The notes under the pieces are model-generated. The model did not search any database. It worked only from the letters and a program-made list of their open reading frames with translations, and was not told where the DNA came from. Below are positions 1-9,113 of a stretch of 41,588 nt of DNA, in pieces (position 1 is the first letter of the stretch; every line of letters begins with the position of its first letter). Source of the stretch: Gammaproteobacteria bacterium UBA7449 (GTDB lineage: Bacteria; Pseudomonadota; Gammaproteobacteria; Pseudomonadales; Pseudohongiellaceae); assembly GCA_002477465.1 (NCBI GenBank), contig DLPV01000006.1, forward strand, positions 40,619-82,206. Direction: 5' to 3'. Position numbers and translations under genes: made by a program.

Positions 1-1
1 A

Positions 2-805
2 CCCCTCGAACGCATCGTACTTGGCATCGAATACGATGGCTCAGTCTTCTCTGGATGGCAAAAACAAGCCTCTCCCGCGCAAAACACCATTCAAGAGAAC
101 CTCGAATACGCACTATCGCAGGTAGCCGATCAGCGTATCAGTGCAGTGTGTGCTGGTCGCACAGATTCCGGTGTTCATGCTACGTGCCAGGTAATACACT
201 TTGATACGACTATAGATCGAGGTGAAAAAGCTTGGACTCGAGGCGTTAACAGTCTGCTGCCGAAGGGGATACGGGTAACTTGGGCAAAAAATGTTGACTC
301 TGAGTTTCATGCAAGGTTCACGGCGCAAGCGAGGCGTTACTGTTACGTCATTCAGAGCAGTCGAATTGAGCCTGCTATTTTTTCCGGCAAGGTCACTCAT
401 GTAAGAAGAGAACTTGATGTTTCTGCGATGCACCGGTCTGCACAGGCATTACTTGGAGAGCAGGATTTTTCTGCTTTCAGAGCCGCAGGTTGCCAATCAA
501 ATAATCCTCATAGAAATGTCAGTTCAGTTGCGGTAACGGCCTGCAATGGGCTTATAGTCCTCGATATCTGTGCAAATGCTTTTCTCCAACATATGGTTCG
601 GAACATTATAGGGTCGCTGCTGGATGTTGGTGCAGGTATAGAGAGCGAACGCTGGATAGCAGAGTTGCTGCTCGGCAGGGACCGTTCTAAAGCGGGTGCG
701 ACGGCTCCGCCCGACGGACTTTACTTAGTCGCGGTGAAATATCCGGATGCCTATCAGATAAACAGCGGTCCCAAGTTCCCGTTGATTATCAGCGCATATC
801 AATAG
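2..805 (+). CDS. truA: tRNA pseudouridine(38-40) synthase TruA, 5' end cut off by the window
   Basis: TruA converts uridines 38-40 of the tRNA anticodon arm to pseudouridine in the cytoplasm. The reading frame is open from the first bases of the window. It begins with the conserved IEYDG and GWQ segments, so only about ten N-terminal residues are missing. The catalytic motif AGRTDSGVHA carries the family's active-site aspartate. Further conserved stretches are FHARF, RRYCYVI, FSAFRA and FLQHMVRNIIGSL, and the end matches the LYLVAVKYPD segment typical of the family. It is the first gene of the truA-trpF-trpB-trpA run, 55 bases before trpF. The identification is secure; only the true start is unseen. 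Confidence 0.96.
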   Translation, partial: PLERIVLGIEYDGSVFSGWQKQASPAQNTIQENLEYALSQVADQRISAVCAGRTDSGVHATCQVIHFDTTIDRGEKAWTRGVNSLLPKGIRVTWAKNVDSEFHARFTAQARRYCYVIQSSRIEPAIFSGKVTHVRRELDVSAMHRSAQALLGEQDFSAFRAAGCQSNNPHRNVSSVAVTACNGLIVLDICANAFLQHMVRNIIGSLLDVGAGIESERWIAELLLGRDRSKAGATAPPDGLYLVAVKYPDAYQINSGPKFPLIISAYQ

Positions 806-860
806 GCGAAAAAGGTTGAATTTGCTAGACTGAGAGCTTTCGTGATCACCCAAGCCAACC

Positions 861-1490
861 TTGCCTGAAGTCTGGATAAAAATCTGCGGTCTTACCCGGT
901 CTAATGATGCCCAGAATGCTGCGGCGCTTGGAGCGAATGCTTTGGGTGTGGTTATTTACCCACCTAGCTCAAGGGCGATTTCACCCGATCAACTGTCCGA
1001 TATTTTTGACGGAATTGGCCCTGAAACCCAACGTGTTGCCTTATTTGTAGACCCGGAAGAGGATCTGGTGAATCGCGTGTTGGCATCAGAGTGCATCGAT
1101 CTTCTGCAGTTCCACGGTAATGAAGATCAGGATTTTTGCGAAAGTTTTGGCCTCCCCTATATGAAGGCCATACGTGTCAGGAACGCTATTCAGGCTTTAG
1201 AAGAAATCGCAGCGCACCCAGCGGCACAGAAAATTCTGCTGGATAAATATGTTGAGCATGCGCCGGGTGGGACAGGGCAGACTTTCGATTGGGACATAGC
1301 CGCTGAGCTTGTTGAGGTCAGCGCTACACCTATCGTGCTGGCTGGCGGTCTCGATGAAAAAAACGTGGTTGCCGCGCTAGAATCTGTGCGACCCGCAGGT
1401 GTTGATGTGAGCTCTGGCGTGGAACAAAGCCATCGCATCAAGAGCATTAAAAAATTGAAGTCTTTTATACAAGGAGTAAGAAGTGTCTGA
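861..1490 (+). CDS. trpF: Phosphoribosylanthranilate isomerase TrpF
   Basis: TrpF isomerises N-(5'-phosphoribosyl)anthranilate to CdRP in tryptophan synthesis. The 209-residue product is a normal-length single-domain (beta/alpha)8 enzyme. KICGLT near the N-terminus holds the catalytic cysteine (Cys9 here). LQFHG, the GGTGQTFDW segment with the catalytic aspartate, LAGGL and DVSSGVE are all present. The start is a TTG directly before the conserved residues PEVWIKICG; no better upstream start is available. The 3' end overlaps trpB by 8 bases, which suggests translational coupling. As in Pseudomonas, trpF stands as its own gene rather than being fused to trpC. Confidence 0.96.
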   Translation: MPEVWIKICGLTRSNDAQNAAALGANALGVVIYPPSSRAISPDQLSDIFDGIGPETQRVALFVDPEEDLVNRVLASECIDLLQFHGNEDQDFCESFGLPYMKAIRVRNAIQALEEIAAHPAAQKILLDKYVEHAPGGTGQTFDWDIAAELVEVSATPIVLAGGLDEKNVVAALESVRPAGVDVSSGVEQSHRIKSIKKLKSFIQGVRSV

Positions 1491-2715
1491 GAACAGGTCT
1501 GGAGTTGAGACTGGCACGACAGTATTTGATGGCCCCGACGTCAACGGTCATTTTGGACCCTATGGCGGGATATTTGTCGGCGAAACCCTTATTGCTGCAG
1601 TGGAAGAACTCGCGCAGGTTTACCAGGAATTATCAAACGATGATGCCTTTTGGGCAGAGTACGATTCTGAACTCAAACATTATGTGGGCAGACCTTCGCC
1701 ACTCTATTTTGCGGCAAGGCTGACTAAAGCGAGTGGGGGCGCAAAAATTTATTTGAAGCGCGAGGATCTTAATCACACCGGTGCCCATAAGGTGAACAAT
1801 ACAATTGGTCAGGCGCTATTGGCCAAACACATGGGAAAAACCCGCATAATCGCCGAAACAGGTGCCGGACAACATGGTGTCGCCAGCGCAACAGTTGCGG
1901 CGCGACTGGGGCTTGAATGCCATGTCTACATGGGTGCAGAAGACGTGGTGCGACAGGCTCCCAATGTCTATCGCATGAAGTTGCTTGGTGCCAATGTGGT
2001 GGCAGTCGAGTCTGGTTCCCGAACCTTGAAGGATGCTATGAATGAGGCGCTGCGTGACTGGGCGACCAACGTAGATGACACCTACTATATCATCGGCACC
2101 GTGGCAGGTCCCCATCCTTATCCGCAGCTGGTGCGGGATTTTCAGTGCATTATTGGGCGTGAAACCAAGGCCCAATCACTGGAAATGTTTGGCAGATTAC
2201 CTGATGCGCTGGTGGCCTGTGTAGGCGGCGGCAGCAATGCTATTGGCTTGTTTCATCCTTTTCTTGAAGATAAACAGGTTGCGATGTTTGGGGTAGAGGC
2301 CGGCGGCAAGGGCCTTGAGACAGGTGCGCATGCCGCACCATTAAGTGCAGGCAAACCAGGTGTGCTGCATGGGAATCGTACCTATCTCATGACGGACGAG
2401 GGCGGCCAGATTCAAGAAACTCACTCGGTTTCCGCAGGTCTGGACTATCCGGGCGTGGGCCCGGAGCATGCCTGGCTAAAAGATCTACACCGGGTCAATT
2501 ATGTCGCTGCCACTGATCAAGAGGCCATGCAGGCCTTTCACAAGTTAACTCGATTGGAAGGTATTATTCCTGCTCTGGAGACCAGTCACGCGATAGCCTA
2601 TGCCATGGATCTCTCCGCCAGTATGAGCCCAGATAAGAATATTGTTATTAACCTGTCGGGCCGCGGTGATAAAGATATCGAAACCGTGGCTCGTATTGAA
2701 GGCATCAAGCTTTAG
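1483..2715 (+). CDS. trpB: Tryptophan synthase beta chain TrpB
   Basis: TrpB condenses indole with serine to give tryptophan, using PLP, in the alpha2-beta2 synthase. The product has 410 residues. The PLP lysine lies in HTGAHKVNN (Lys103). ETGAGQHGVA and the phosphate-binding glycine loop GGGSNAIG are intact. The start is GTG, chosen because AAGGAG at 1471-1476 sits six bases upstream and because residues before GPYGG match the family length. It overlaps trpF by 8 bases and is followed 16 bases later by trpA, so the two synthase subunits are made together. Confidence 0.97.
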   Translation: MSENRSGVETGTTVFDGPDVNGHFGPYGGIFVGETLIAAVEELAQVYQELSNDDAFWAEYDSELKHYVGRPSPLYFAARLTKASGGAKIYLKREDLNHTGAHKVNNTIGQALLAKHMGKTRIIAETGAGQHGVASATVAARLGLECHVYMGAEDVVRQAPNVYRMKLLGANVVAVESGSRTLKDAMNEALRDWATNVDDTYYIIGTVAGPHPYPQLVRDFQCIIGRETKAQSLEMFGRLPDALVACVGGGSNAIGLFHPFLEDKQVAMFGVEAGGKGLETGAHAAPLSAGKPGVLHGNRTYLMTDEGGQIQETHSVSAGLDYPGVGPEHAWLKDLHRVNYVAATDQEAMQAFHKLTRLEGIIPALETSHAIAYAMDLSASMSPDKNIVINLSGRGDKDIETVARIEGIKL

Positions 2716-2731
2716 TCTGGGTTGAGCAAAA

Positions 2732-3565
2732 ATGAGTCGGATCAAATCAATCTCGGAGGCTGCCGCCGCGCAAGGCCGCAAACTACTCATTCCTTACCTG
2801 GTAGCGGGAGATCCGGATCTAGCCCACAGCCTGGGCATCATGCATGAGCTGGTAAAGCAAGGTGCGGATATCATTGAAATCGGCATCCCATTTAGCGACC
2901 CGGCCTCTGATGGCCCAGTCATTCAGCGGAGCGTGGAGCGCGCGCTGGAGGGCGGCACCAGTCTGGCGGACACCCTAAAATTAGTCAGCCAGTTCCGCGA
3001 GCAGGATAGTCAAACGGGCATTGTCCTGATGGGATATCTCAATCCAATTGAAATCATGGGGTATGGGCAGTTTGTGGCGGCGGCTACCGAGGCTGGCATT
3101 GATGGTGTACTGGTAGTGGACATGCCGCCGGCAGAGTCTGCTGAACTGCGCCAAACGCTCCACGAGGCGAATCTCGACACGATATATCTGGTAGCGCCAA
3201 CTACCAGTGCAATTCGGGCTAAAGCCATTACCGAGGTCTGTTCGGGTTATCTCTACTATGTTTCCCTCAAGGGGGTGACAGGCGCAGCGCTAACGGACCA
3301 TGAATCAGTCGCTAGCAGCATTAATGAATTACGCCAGCTTACCGACCTACCCATTGTGATCGGCTTTGGAATAAAAGATGCAGACAGTGCGGCTGCCATG
3401 GGTGGCCTTTCAGACGGCATAATCATCGGTAGTGCCCTGGTCGAGCGCATAGCCGACATGTCGCCAGGAAAGGTTAACGAACCGGACCTGGTGCGCAGCT
3501 GTGAGGTGATCGGCGCTGCAAGGGCGGCGCTGGATGGTCTCCAGGAAGACAAGGCGGCTAGCTAA
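2732..3565 (+). CDS. trpA: Tryptophan synthase alpha chain TrpA
   Basis: TrpA cleaves indole-3-glycerol phosphate to indole and glyceraldehyde-3-phosphate and passes indole to TrpB through a tunnel. The 277-residue TIM barrel has its two catalytic acids at Glu49 (IIEIGIPFSDP) and Asp60 (ASDGPVIQ), the same numbers as in the E. coli enzyme, which supports the ATG chosen. The phosphate-binding GFGIKD and the loop YLVAPTT are present. It lies 16 bases after trpB and 32 bases before accD, so it is probably part of the same transcript. Confidence 0.97.
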   Translation: MSRIKSISEAAAAQGRKLLIPYLVAGDPDLAHSLGIMHELVKQGADIIEIGIPFSDPASDGPVIQRSVERALEGGTSLADTLKLVSQFREQDSQTGIVLMGYLNPIEIMGYGQFVAAATEAGIDGVLVVDMPPAESAELRQTLHEANLDTIYLVAPTTSAIRAKAITEVCSGYLYYVSLKGVTGAALTDHESVASSINELRQLTDLPIVIGFGIKDADSAAAMGGLSDGIIIGSALVERIADMSPGKVNEPDLVRSCEVIGAARAALDGLQEDKAAS

Positions 3566-3597
3566 AAGTAATCGGGTGATTTTTTAAGGAATACGAA

Positions 3598-4539
3598 TTG
3601 AGCTGGATCGACAAAATATTGCCTTCGATCTCCACCGCAGGTGGAGAGAGCAAGAAATCGACTGTACCGGAAGGGGTGTGGAAGAAATGTCCGCGCTGTG
3701 ATGCCATGCTTTACCAAAAATCCCTGTCGAAAAATCATGAGGTTTGCCCAAAGTGCGAACATCACCTGCGCATTACTGCACGTCGTCGTCTTGAGCTCTT
3801 CCTTGATTCTGATGGCCAAGAGGAGCTTAGCGCTGAGCTAGAGCCGGTTGACCTGCTCAAGTTCAAAGATCTTAAGCGCTATAAAGACCGGCTCTCTACT
3901 GCGCAAAAAGGGACCGGCGAGAGGGATGCCCTGATTGTTATTAAAGGCAGTGTAAATGATGTGCCCGCCGTGGTTGCAGCCTTCGAATTTGGTTTTATCG
4001 GCGGCTCAATGGGGGCAGTGGTCGGTGAAAAATTTGTCCAGGCAGTTAATACCTGCCTGCAGAAGGGCTTACCACTGATTTGCTTCTCAACCAGCGGCGG
4101 TGCCCGCATGCAGGAGGCGCTGGTGTCCTTGATGCAAATGGCAAAAACTTCTGCGGCGCTAGAGAAAATGCGCGAACAGGGGCTGCCCTACATTTCCGTA
4201 CTTGTCGATCCTGTTTATGGCGGTGTTTCTGCTAGTCTAGCCATGCTCGGCGACATTAACATTGCCGAGCCAAACGCCCTGGTTGGTTTTACCGGGCCTG
4301 ATGTGATCCGCCAGACGGTGCGCGTAAAGCTTCCGGAAGGGTTTCAACGCAGCGAATTTCTGTTGGAACATGGCGCGATAGATATGATTGTGCACCGCCG
4401 TGATATGCGCGACCGCATCGCCTCAATCCTCGGGAAACTCATGCACTTCCGCAACCGCACCGCTGTACCTGATAGCGCCGCTAAATTGGATGAGTCGACT
4501 AATCCCACTGAACCAGCGTCGCCCGCCGACCCTGCCTGA
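3598..4539 (+). CDS. accD: Acetyl-CoA carboxylase carboxyltransferase subunit beta AccD
   Basis: AccD is the zinc-containing subunit that, with AccA, moves the carboxyl group from biotin to acetyl-CoA for fatty-acid synthesis. An N-terminal four-cysteine zinc ribbon is visible (Cys31, Cys34, Cys50, Cys53). It is followed by the crotonase-like carboxyltransferase core with GGSMG, TSGGARMQE and PVYGGVSAS. The product has 313 residues; the last ~25 are a Pro/Ala/Thr-rich tail. The start is TTG with TTAAGGA seven bases upstream, and the protein begins SWIDK as in other AccD proteins. It is followed 13 bases later by folC. Confidence 0.96.
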   Translation: MSWIDKILPSISTAGGESKKSTVPEGVWKKCPRCDAMLYQKSLSKNHEVCPKCEHHLRITARRRLELFLDSDGQEELSAELEPVDLLKFKDLKRYKDRLSTAQKGTGERDALIVIKGSVNDVPAVVAAFEFGFIGGSMGAVVGEKFVQAVNTCLQKGLPLICFSTSGGARMQEALVSLMQMAKTSAALEKMREQGLPYISVLVDPVYGGVSASLAMLGDINIAEPNALVGFTGPDVIRQTVRVKLPEGFQRSEFLLEHGAIDMIVHRRDMRDRIASILGKLMHFRNRTAVPDSAAKLDESTNPTEPASPADPA

Positions 4540-4552
4540 CAGGCAATTCCTG

Positions 4553-5845
4553 ATGAATTTAATGCAGTGGCTCAGATTTATTGGGCAGGTACACCCGCGG
4601 GAGATCGAATTAGGTCTCGAACGCAGCCGACGCGTAGCTTCGCGATTGGGTATCAAGAAAGCACCTTTAGTCATCACAGTGGCAGGAACGAATGGCAAAG
4701 GCACGATCGTCGGTGTCATGGAGCAGTGCCTGTGTCAATTTGGAATTGCCACGGGTTGCTATACCTCTCCCCACATCGACAGTTTCAATGAACGTATACG
4801 TGTGCAGGGCAAGCAAGCCAGCGACCCAGTAATTTGTGACGCCTTTGCTCAAATTGAGGCGGTTCGTGGTGACGTGACTTTGAGTTACTTCGAATTTGCT
4901 ACCCTGGCAGCACTGTTAATATTTCAGCAGCAGGAGGTCGAGGTTGCGCTGCTTGAGGTTGGGCTGGGGGGGCGACTTGATGCGGTAAACATTATAGATC
5001 CCGATGTCAGCGTCATCGCGACTATTGGCCTTGATCATCAGGAATGGCTTGGCCATGACCGCGATACTATCAGCCTTGAGAAAGCGGGCATTCTCAGAGC
5101 TGGTGGCTGGTTCGTGTGTGCCGACTCCGACCCGCCAGCAGCGCTGCAGAACCTGGCTGCACAACTTAATTGCAGGTCGTTTTGCGTTGGCAGGCAATTT
5201 TTCATACAGCAGCAGGGCGACAGTTCTCCTTGTTGGCACGGCAAGACCAGGGATGGCGCAGATCTCGCATTTTCTTTACCTCCGTTTCCAGGGCTGCTTG
5301 CCGATAATGTTGCTGCAGCGGCCCAGGCATTGGTGATCAGCGGCTTAGATGTGGATTGGAAATCGCGCACGGATGCGCTCAGTATAGCCGCTATTCCTGG
5401 CAGGCAGGAACTGCGCAGGGATTCCGATAGCGGGTGTCGGGTGCTATTGGATGTGGCTCATAACCCGCACGCAATGGTTGCTCTGGCCAGCCGAGTGGCT
5501 GAACTGCGTGATTCAGGGCGAGTGTTGGGAAAAATCCGGATTGTATTGGCCATTATGGGCGACAAAGATGTCGATTCAATGCTCGACGCCTTAGAATCCA
5601 CCATCGACTTCTGGTATATTACGCAGGTTGAAGAGCCCCGTTGCATGTCGGCGGTCGAACTTGAAAATCGTCTCCAGCGACTCACCTCGATCAAAGCCAT
5701 GACCCGCTTCGAAAGTGTTCAGAAAGCATACCGATCAGCTTGTGTGGAAGCTGACGAAGAAGATCTGGTGATTATAGCTGGCTCATTCTTCACGGTTGCT
5801 GCAGTCCGAAAGCACAGTGTGGACACTAATTCGAAGAAACTTTGA
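4553..5845 (+). CDS. folC: Bifunctional dihydrofolate synthase / folylpolyglutamate synthase FolC
   Basis: FolC adds glutamate to dihydropteroate and then to folates, in the cytoplasm. The Mur-ligase-type P-loop GTNGKGT is at residues 45-51, followed by TSPHIDSFNERI, YFEFATLAAL, LEVGLGGRLDAVN and DVAHNPHA of the C-terminal domain. The product is 430 residues, as usual. I chose the ATG at 4553 because the conserved MQWL..I.. start follows at once; the longer open frame upstream lies inside accD and shows no similarity. A second in-frame ATG at 4562 is possible. Ribosome binding is weak (AGG at 4541-4543). Confidence 0.95.
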   Translation: MNLMQWLRFIGQVHPREIELGLERSRRVASRLGIKKAPLVITVAGTNGKGTIVGVMEQCLCQFGIATGCYTSPHIDSFNERIRVQGKQASDPVICDAFAQIEAVRGDVTLSYFEFATLAALLIFQQQEVEVALLEVGLGGRLDAVNIIDPDVSVIATIGLDHQEWLGHDRDTISLEKAGILRAGGWFVCADSDPPAALQNLAAQLNCRSFCVGRQFFIQQQGDSSPCWHGKTRDGADLAFSLPPFPGLLADNVAAAAQALVISGLDVDWKSRTDALSIAAIPGRQELRRDSDSGCRVLLDVAHNPHAMVALASRVAELRDSGRVLGKIRIVLAIMGDKDVDSMLDALESTIDFWYITQVEEPRCMSAVELENRLQRLTSIKAMTRFESVQKAYRSACVEADEEDLVIIAGSFFTVAAVRKHSVDTNSKKL

Positions 5846-5952
5846 AGGGAAAAACCGAAGCAGGTGGCCTCACGCGTGACGACTGCTGGAATGGAGACAA
5901 TTTAACTATCGGAGCCAGGCGCCATGCGCCCGCGCACTGAGGGTCAGCGGAA

Positions 5953-6615
5953 TTGCAGCAGAGTACTAAACAACGCATTGTGGGCACCGTCGTGCTATTG
6001 GCACTGGCCCTGATTTTCTTGCCGACAATTTTTGATGGCGAGGGCAGCTATCAACCTGCTATTTCCAGCCGCATCCCAGCGACTCCCAACGTTACAGTTC
6101 TGCCTGAACCGATACAGTCAAGACCCGTAATTCTAGCCGATAACGACAAGCCCCATGAGACAGAACCCGCTCTTTTACCCGAGCAAGATTCGGCGCTAGC
6201 GGTCGAGACGAGAGCGCCAGAAGAGGCCGGCGCCAGTGCTTTAGACAATGAGCCAGTGGCCGCAATAGCAGCGGATCCGGTCGAATTTGCGCTTAACAGC
6301 GTAGCCGAGATCACGGAATCTGCTCCAGATTCTACTCGGCCCGGATCAGTGTTAGACGAGAATGGTTTACCCCAGGGCTGGTCCGTTCGTCTCGGATCTT
6401 TTTCCAACGCAGACAACGCTATCGCTCTACTTGAGCGTCTGCAGGTGGCTGGTTACCGGGCCTATAGCAGAATAATTCCAGCAGAGCAGGGAGATTTAAC
6501 CGGCGTGTTCGTAGGGCCGTGGTTGGATCGACAAATATCAAATGGCTATCAACAAAGCCTGCAAGACGAATTTCAGTTGGCCGGCATTGTGGTGCCGTAT
6601 GAAGTGGAGCAATAA
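5953..6615 (+). CDS. dedD: DedD-like SPOR-domain cell-division protein
   Basis: The product (220 residues) has a short cytoplasmic N-terminus, one membrane segment at about 8-27 ending in FLPTIFDG, and a long acidic, proline- and alanine-rich periplasmic linker. A C-terminal SPOR domain follows at about 143-218 (GWSVRLGSFSN, GYRAYSR, GVFVGPW). SPOR domains bind denuded septal peptidoglycan, and DedD assists cell constriction. The start is TTG at 5953: an in-frame stop lies 15 bases before it, so no longer form is possible, and the ribosome site is poor. The position between folC and cvpA is the standard place for dedD in Gammaproteobacteria. A 107-base gap precedes it. Confidence 0.88.
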   Translation: MQQSTKQRIVGTVVLLALALIFLPTIFDGEGSYQPAISSRIPATPNVTVLPEPIQSRPVILADNDKPHETEPALLPEQDSALAVETRAPEEAGASALDNEPVAAIAADPVEFALNSVAEITESAPDSTRPGSVLDENGLPQGWSVRLGSFSNADNAIALLERLQVAGYRAYSRIIPAEQGDLTGVFVGPWLDRQISNGYQQSLQDEFQLAGIVVPYEVEQ

Positions 6616-6627
6616 AACAGTCAAACA

Positions 6628-7122
6628 ATGGGCGCTCTGAATCAATTAGATACTGCCATACTTATTGTTATCGCGATCTCCGTTGCCTTTGGCCTTTGGC
6701 GTGGTTTCGTCAAGGAAGTGCTTTCATTGCTGAGTTGGATCGCAGCTTTATTAGCAGCTCGGGTTTACAGTGAGCCCTTCGCTGGACTGTTCGTGAATAC
6801 GATTGAAAGTGAATCTATTCGCTATGTGACGGCTTTCGCATTGCTATTTGTTTTCGTAATTATGATAGGAACCCTGATCAATCACTTCATGGCGAAATTG
6901 CTGACCATCACCGAACTCAAATTTCTTGATCGGCTGCTGGGCGCGGTTTTTGGCTTGGCACGAGGAACAGTCGTCGTGCTGGCTATTTTGTTTATTTTGA
7001 ACGTGTTTGTGTCGGAAACTGAATGGTGGCAAAAGTCTACTCTTATCCCTTATAGCATGGTGATGATTGAAGAGTCACAGATTTTTATTCGCGATATGAA
7101 CAGTGTCACTCCAATACAATAA
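6628..7122 (+). CDS. cvpA: CvpA family inner-membrane protein
   Basis: CvpA is a small polytopic inner-membrane protein named for its need in colicin V production; its direct function is not settled. The 164 residues contain four hydrophobic segments, at roughly 8-25, 29-46, 64-86 and 105-126. They are joined by the conserved GLWRGFVKEVLSL and FLDRLLGAVFGLARG loops that mark the family. It starts 12 bases after dedD and ends 30 bases before purF, the standard gammaproteobacterial order. Confidence 0.93.
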   Translation: MGALNQLDTAILIVIAISVAFGLWRGFVKEVLSLLSWIAALLAARVYSEPFAGLFVNTIESESIRYVTAFALLFVFVIMIGTLINHFMAKLLTITELKFLDRLLGAVFGLARGTVVVLAILFILNVFVSETEWWQKSTLIPYSMVMIEESQIFIRDMNSVTPIQ

Positions 7123-7134
7123 TGTAATCGGAAC

Positions 7135-7147
7135 GAAGCGAGGCTTC
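7135..7147 (+). promoter_or_regulatory. Small hairpin holding the purF ribosome-binding site in its loop
   Basis: GAAGC (7135-7139) can pair with GCTTC (7143-7147) around a GAG loop, six bases before the purF ATG. The only Shine-Dalgarno-like bases for purF (GAGG, 7140-7143) fall in this loop and the first stem base. It may tune translation. The stem is only five pairs, so this is tentative. Confidence 0.3.
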
Positions 7148-7152
7148 AGTCT

Positions 7153-8679
7153 ATGTGCGGATTAGTTGGCGTTGTAACCAGTAATGACGTGGGTGTGTGT
7201 ATCTATGACACCCTGACAGTACTGCAACACCGGGGTCAGGATGCGGCAGGCATAATGACCAGTGATAATGGCAAACTCAACCTGCGTAAGGACAATGGCC
7301 TGGTACAGGATGTATTTCGGACACGACATATGCGCCGCCTGACCGGACAAATGGGCATAGGTCATGTGCGTTATCCAACCGCTGGAAGCTTCAGCCCTGC
7401 GTTAGCGCAACCATTCTATGTAAATTCTCCTTATGGCCTCTCGTTAGCACACAACGGCAATCTTACCAATGTGGCAGAACTTAGCAGGGAGCTTTACAAG
7501 ACCGATCTTCGGCACATGAATACTGATTCAGACTCAGAGGTTTTGTTGAATGTCTTTGCGCATGAGTTACAGCAGAAGGGAAATATTGAGCCAGCGCCTG
7601 AGGATATCTTCGCCGCCGTGTCTGGCGTTCACAAGCGTTGTCGCGGAGGTTACGTTGCAGTAGTCATGATTACCGGCTACGGCATCCTCGGGTTTCGTGA
7701 TCGACACGGTATTCGGCCCTTGGTTTACGGCAGCAGAACTACCAATGGCCGAAAAGAGTACATGATTGCTTCTGAAAGTGTGGCGCTTGACTCGCAAGGT
7801 TTTACAATAGAAAGCGATGTGGCGCCTGGGGAAGCGGTTTACATCGATGTGCAAGGCAAATTGCACACTAAGGTTTGTACCGATGCGGGCGAGCATACGC
7901 CATGTATTTTTGAACATGTTTATTTCGCACGCCCTGATTCCCTGATGGATAGCATCTCCGTTTATAAGGCACGGCTGCGCATGGGGCAGCGCCTCGCTGA
8001 CAAGGTCAAGCGATTACGGCCTGATAATGATATCGATGTGGTGATACCCATTCCCGATACTAGCCGGACCTCAGCCCTTGAACTGGCAAATCATCTCGGC
8101 ATAAAGTATCGCGAAGGTTTTGTGAAGAATCGCTACATTGGCAGGACCTTTATAATGCCGGGGCAAAGCCAACGTCGAAAGTCGGTTCGACAAAAGCTCA
8201 ATGCGATTGAGCTGGAATTCAAGGGCAAAAATGTTTTGTTAGTTGATGATTCCATTGTTCGCGGAACTACCTGCAAACAAATAATTCAGATGGCGAGAGA
8301 TGCTGGTGCCAAGAAAGTCTACTTTGCCTCGGCAGCACCTGCTATCCGCTACCCCAATGTCTATGGGATTGACATGCCTGCAGCAACAGAGCTAATCGCA
8401 GCAGGCAAGACCGATGACGAAGTGGAAGAGTTGATAGGGGCAGACTGGTTAATTTATCAGGACCTGGAGGATTTGATCGCGGCGGCCGCCGAGGGCAATC
8501 CGGAAATTAGTCGCTATGAGTGCTCAGTATTCGATGGTGAGTACATTACCGGCGATGTGGATGAGGTCTACCTCAAGCGTCTGGAAACGATTCGGAGTGA
8601 TGCGGCCAAGGCGGCAAGAAAGAAAAAAAGCATGGCTCGGCAACAAAATTTGGTGGCTGATCTACAGAGCGACGGCTGA
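7153..8679 (+). CDS. purF: Amidophosphoribosyltransferase PurF
   Basis: PurF makes 5-phosphoribosylamine from PRPP and glutamine, the first committed step of purine synthesis. Cys2 of MCGLVGVV is the N-terminal nucleophile of the glutaminase domain (residues 2 to about 235). The phosphoribosyltransferase domain has the PRPP loop VLLVDDSIVRGTT. GHVRYPTAG, AHNGNLTN and GFRDRHGIRPL are also intact. With 508 residues it has the usual length. The ATG is fixed by the need for Cys at position 2. The metZ-type gene that often follows purF in related genomes is not present; a decayed moxR lies there instead. Confidence 0.97.
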   Translation: MCGLVGVVTSNDVGVCIYDTLTVLQHRGQDAAGIMTSDNGKLNLRKDNGLVQDVFRTRHMRRLTGQMGIGHVRYPTAGSFSPALAQPFYVNSPYGLSLAHNGNLTNVAELSRELYKTDLRHMNTDSDSEVLLNVFAHELQQKGNIEPAPEDIFAAVSGVHKRCRGGYVAVVMITGYGILGFRDRHGIRPLVYGSRTTNGRKEYMIASESVALDSQGFTIESDVAPGEAVYIDVQGKLHTKVCTDAGEHTPCIFEHVYFARPDSLMDSISVYKARLRMGQRLADKVKRLRPDNDIDVVIPIPDTSRTSALELANHLGIKYREGFVKNRYIGRTFIMPGQSQRRKSVRQKLNAIELEFKGKNVLLVDDSIVRGTTCKQIIQMARDAGAKKVYFASAAPAIRYPNVYGIDMPAATELIAAGKTDDEVEELIGADWLIYQDLEDLIAAAAEGNPEISRYECSVFDGEYITGDVDEVYLKRLETIRSDAAKAARKKKSMARQQNLVADLQSDG

Positions 8680-8776
8680 GTTGTCCAACTAATTTATATT
8701 CATGCTCTCTATTAATCTGAGTGAAAAATCAGCTGCGGCAGCACCGATTGTTAAAAATTACTATTCTCAATAGGTT

Positions 8777-9100
8777 GTGCGTACGCTTTTCGAAATCAGC
8801 AAGGCCCTGCTGGGCAGAGAACACCAGATCAAGCTTTCCCTCTGTTGCCTTTTCTCTGATGGGCACCTGTTAATCAAAGATTTGCCTGGCATGGGGAAAA
8901 CGACACTGTCTTACGCGCTGGTCAGGGCGCTGGGCCTGAAATGCAATCGCATCCAATTTACCAGCGATCTATTGCCCGCCGACATCTTGGGTATTTCAAT
9001 TTTTGATCAGAATACCGCGCAGTCTGAAAAAGCCAGTTTCAAGACTATGCGGGCCCTGCTAAGAGAACTTCGTGCTGTGTTGAGACGAAACGATTTGTAA
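8777..9100 (+). pseudogene. Truncated MoxR-family AAA+ ATPase remnant
   Basis: The 107-residue product matches the first ~80 residues of a MoxR ATPase: LLGREHQIKLSL, the Walker A loop DLPGMGKTT (about 35-43) and FTSDLLPADILG. After ISIFDQN the similarity stops. The Walker B, sensor and lid regions expected over the next ~220 residues are missing. The last ~20 residues (RALLRELRAVLRR) faintly recall the C-terminal lid helix of MoxR proteins, so an internal deletion is possible. The nominal start is GTG with no good ribosome site. The sequence differs from the intact MoxR of the Bat cluster (15675-16634), so it is not a recent copy of it. I regard it as non-functional. Confidence 0.7.
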
Positions 9101-9113
9101 GTGCGCGAATAGC

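Noticed and set aside
4388..4552. Longer open frame upstream of the folC ATG
   Set aside because: It lies inside the 3' end of accD in another frame and shows no FolC similarity; conserved FolC sequence begins at the ATG at 4553.
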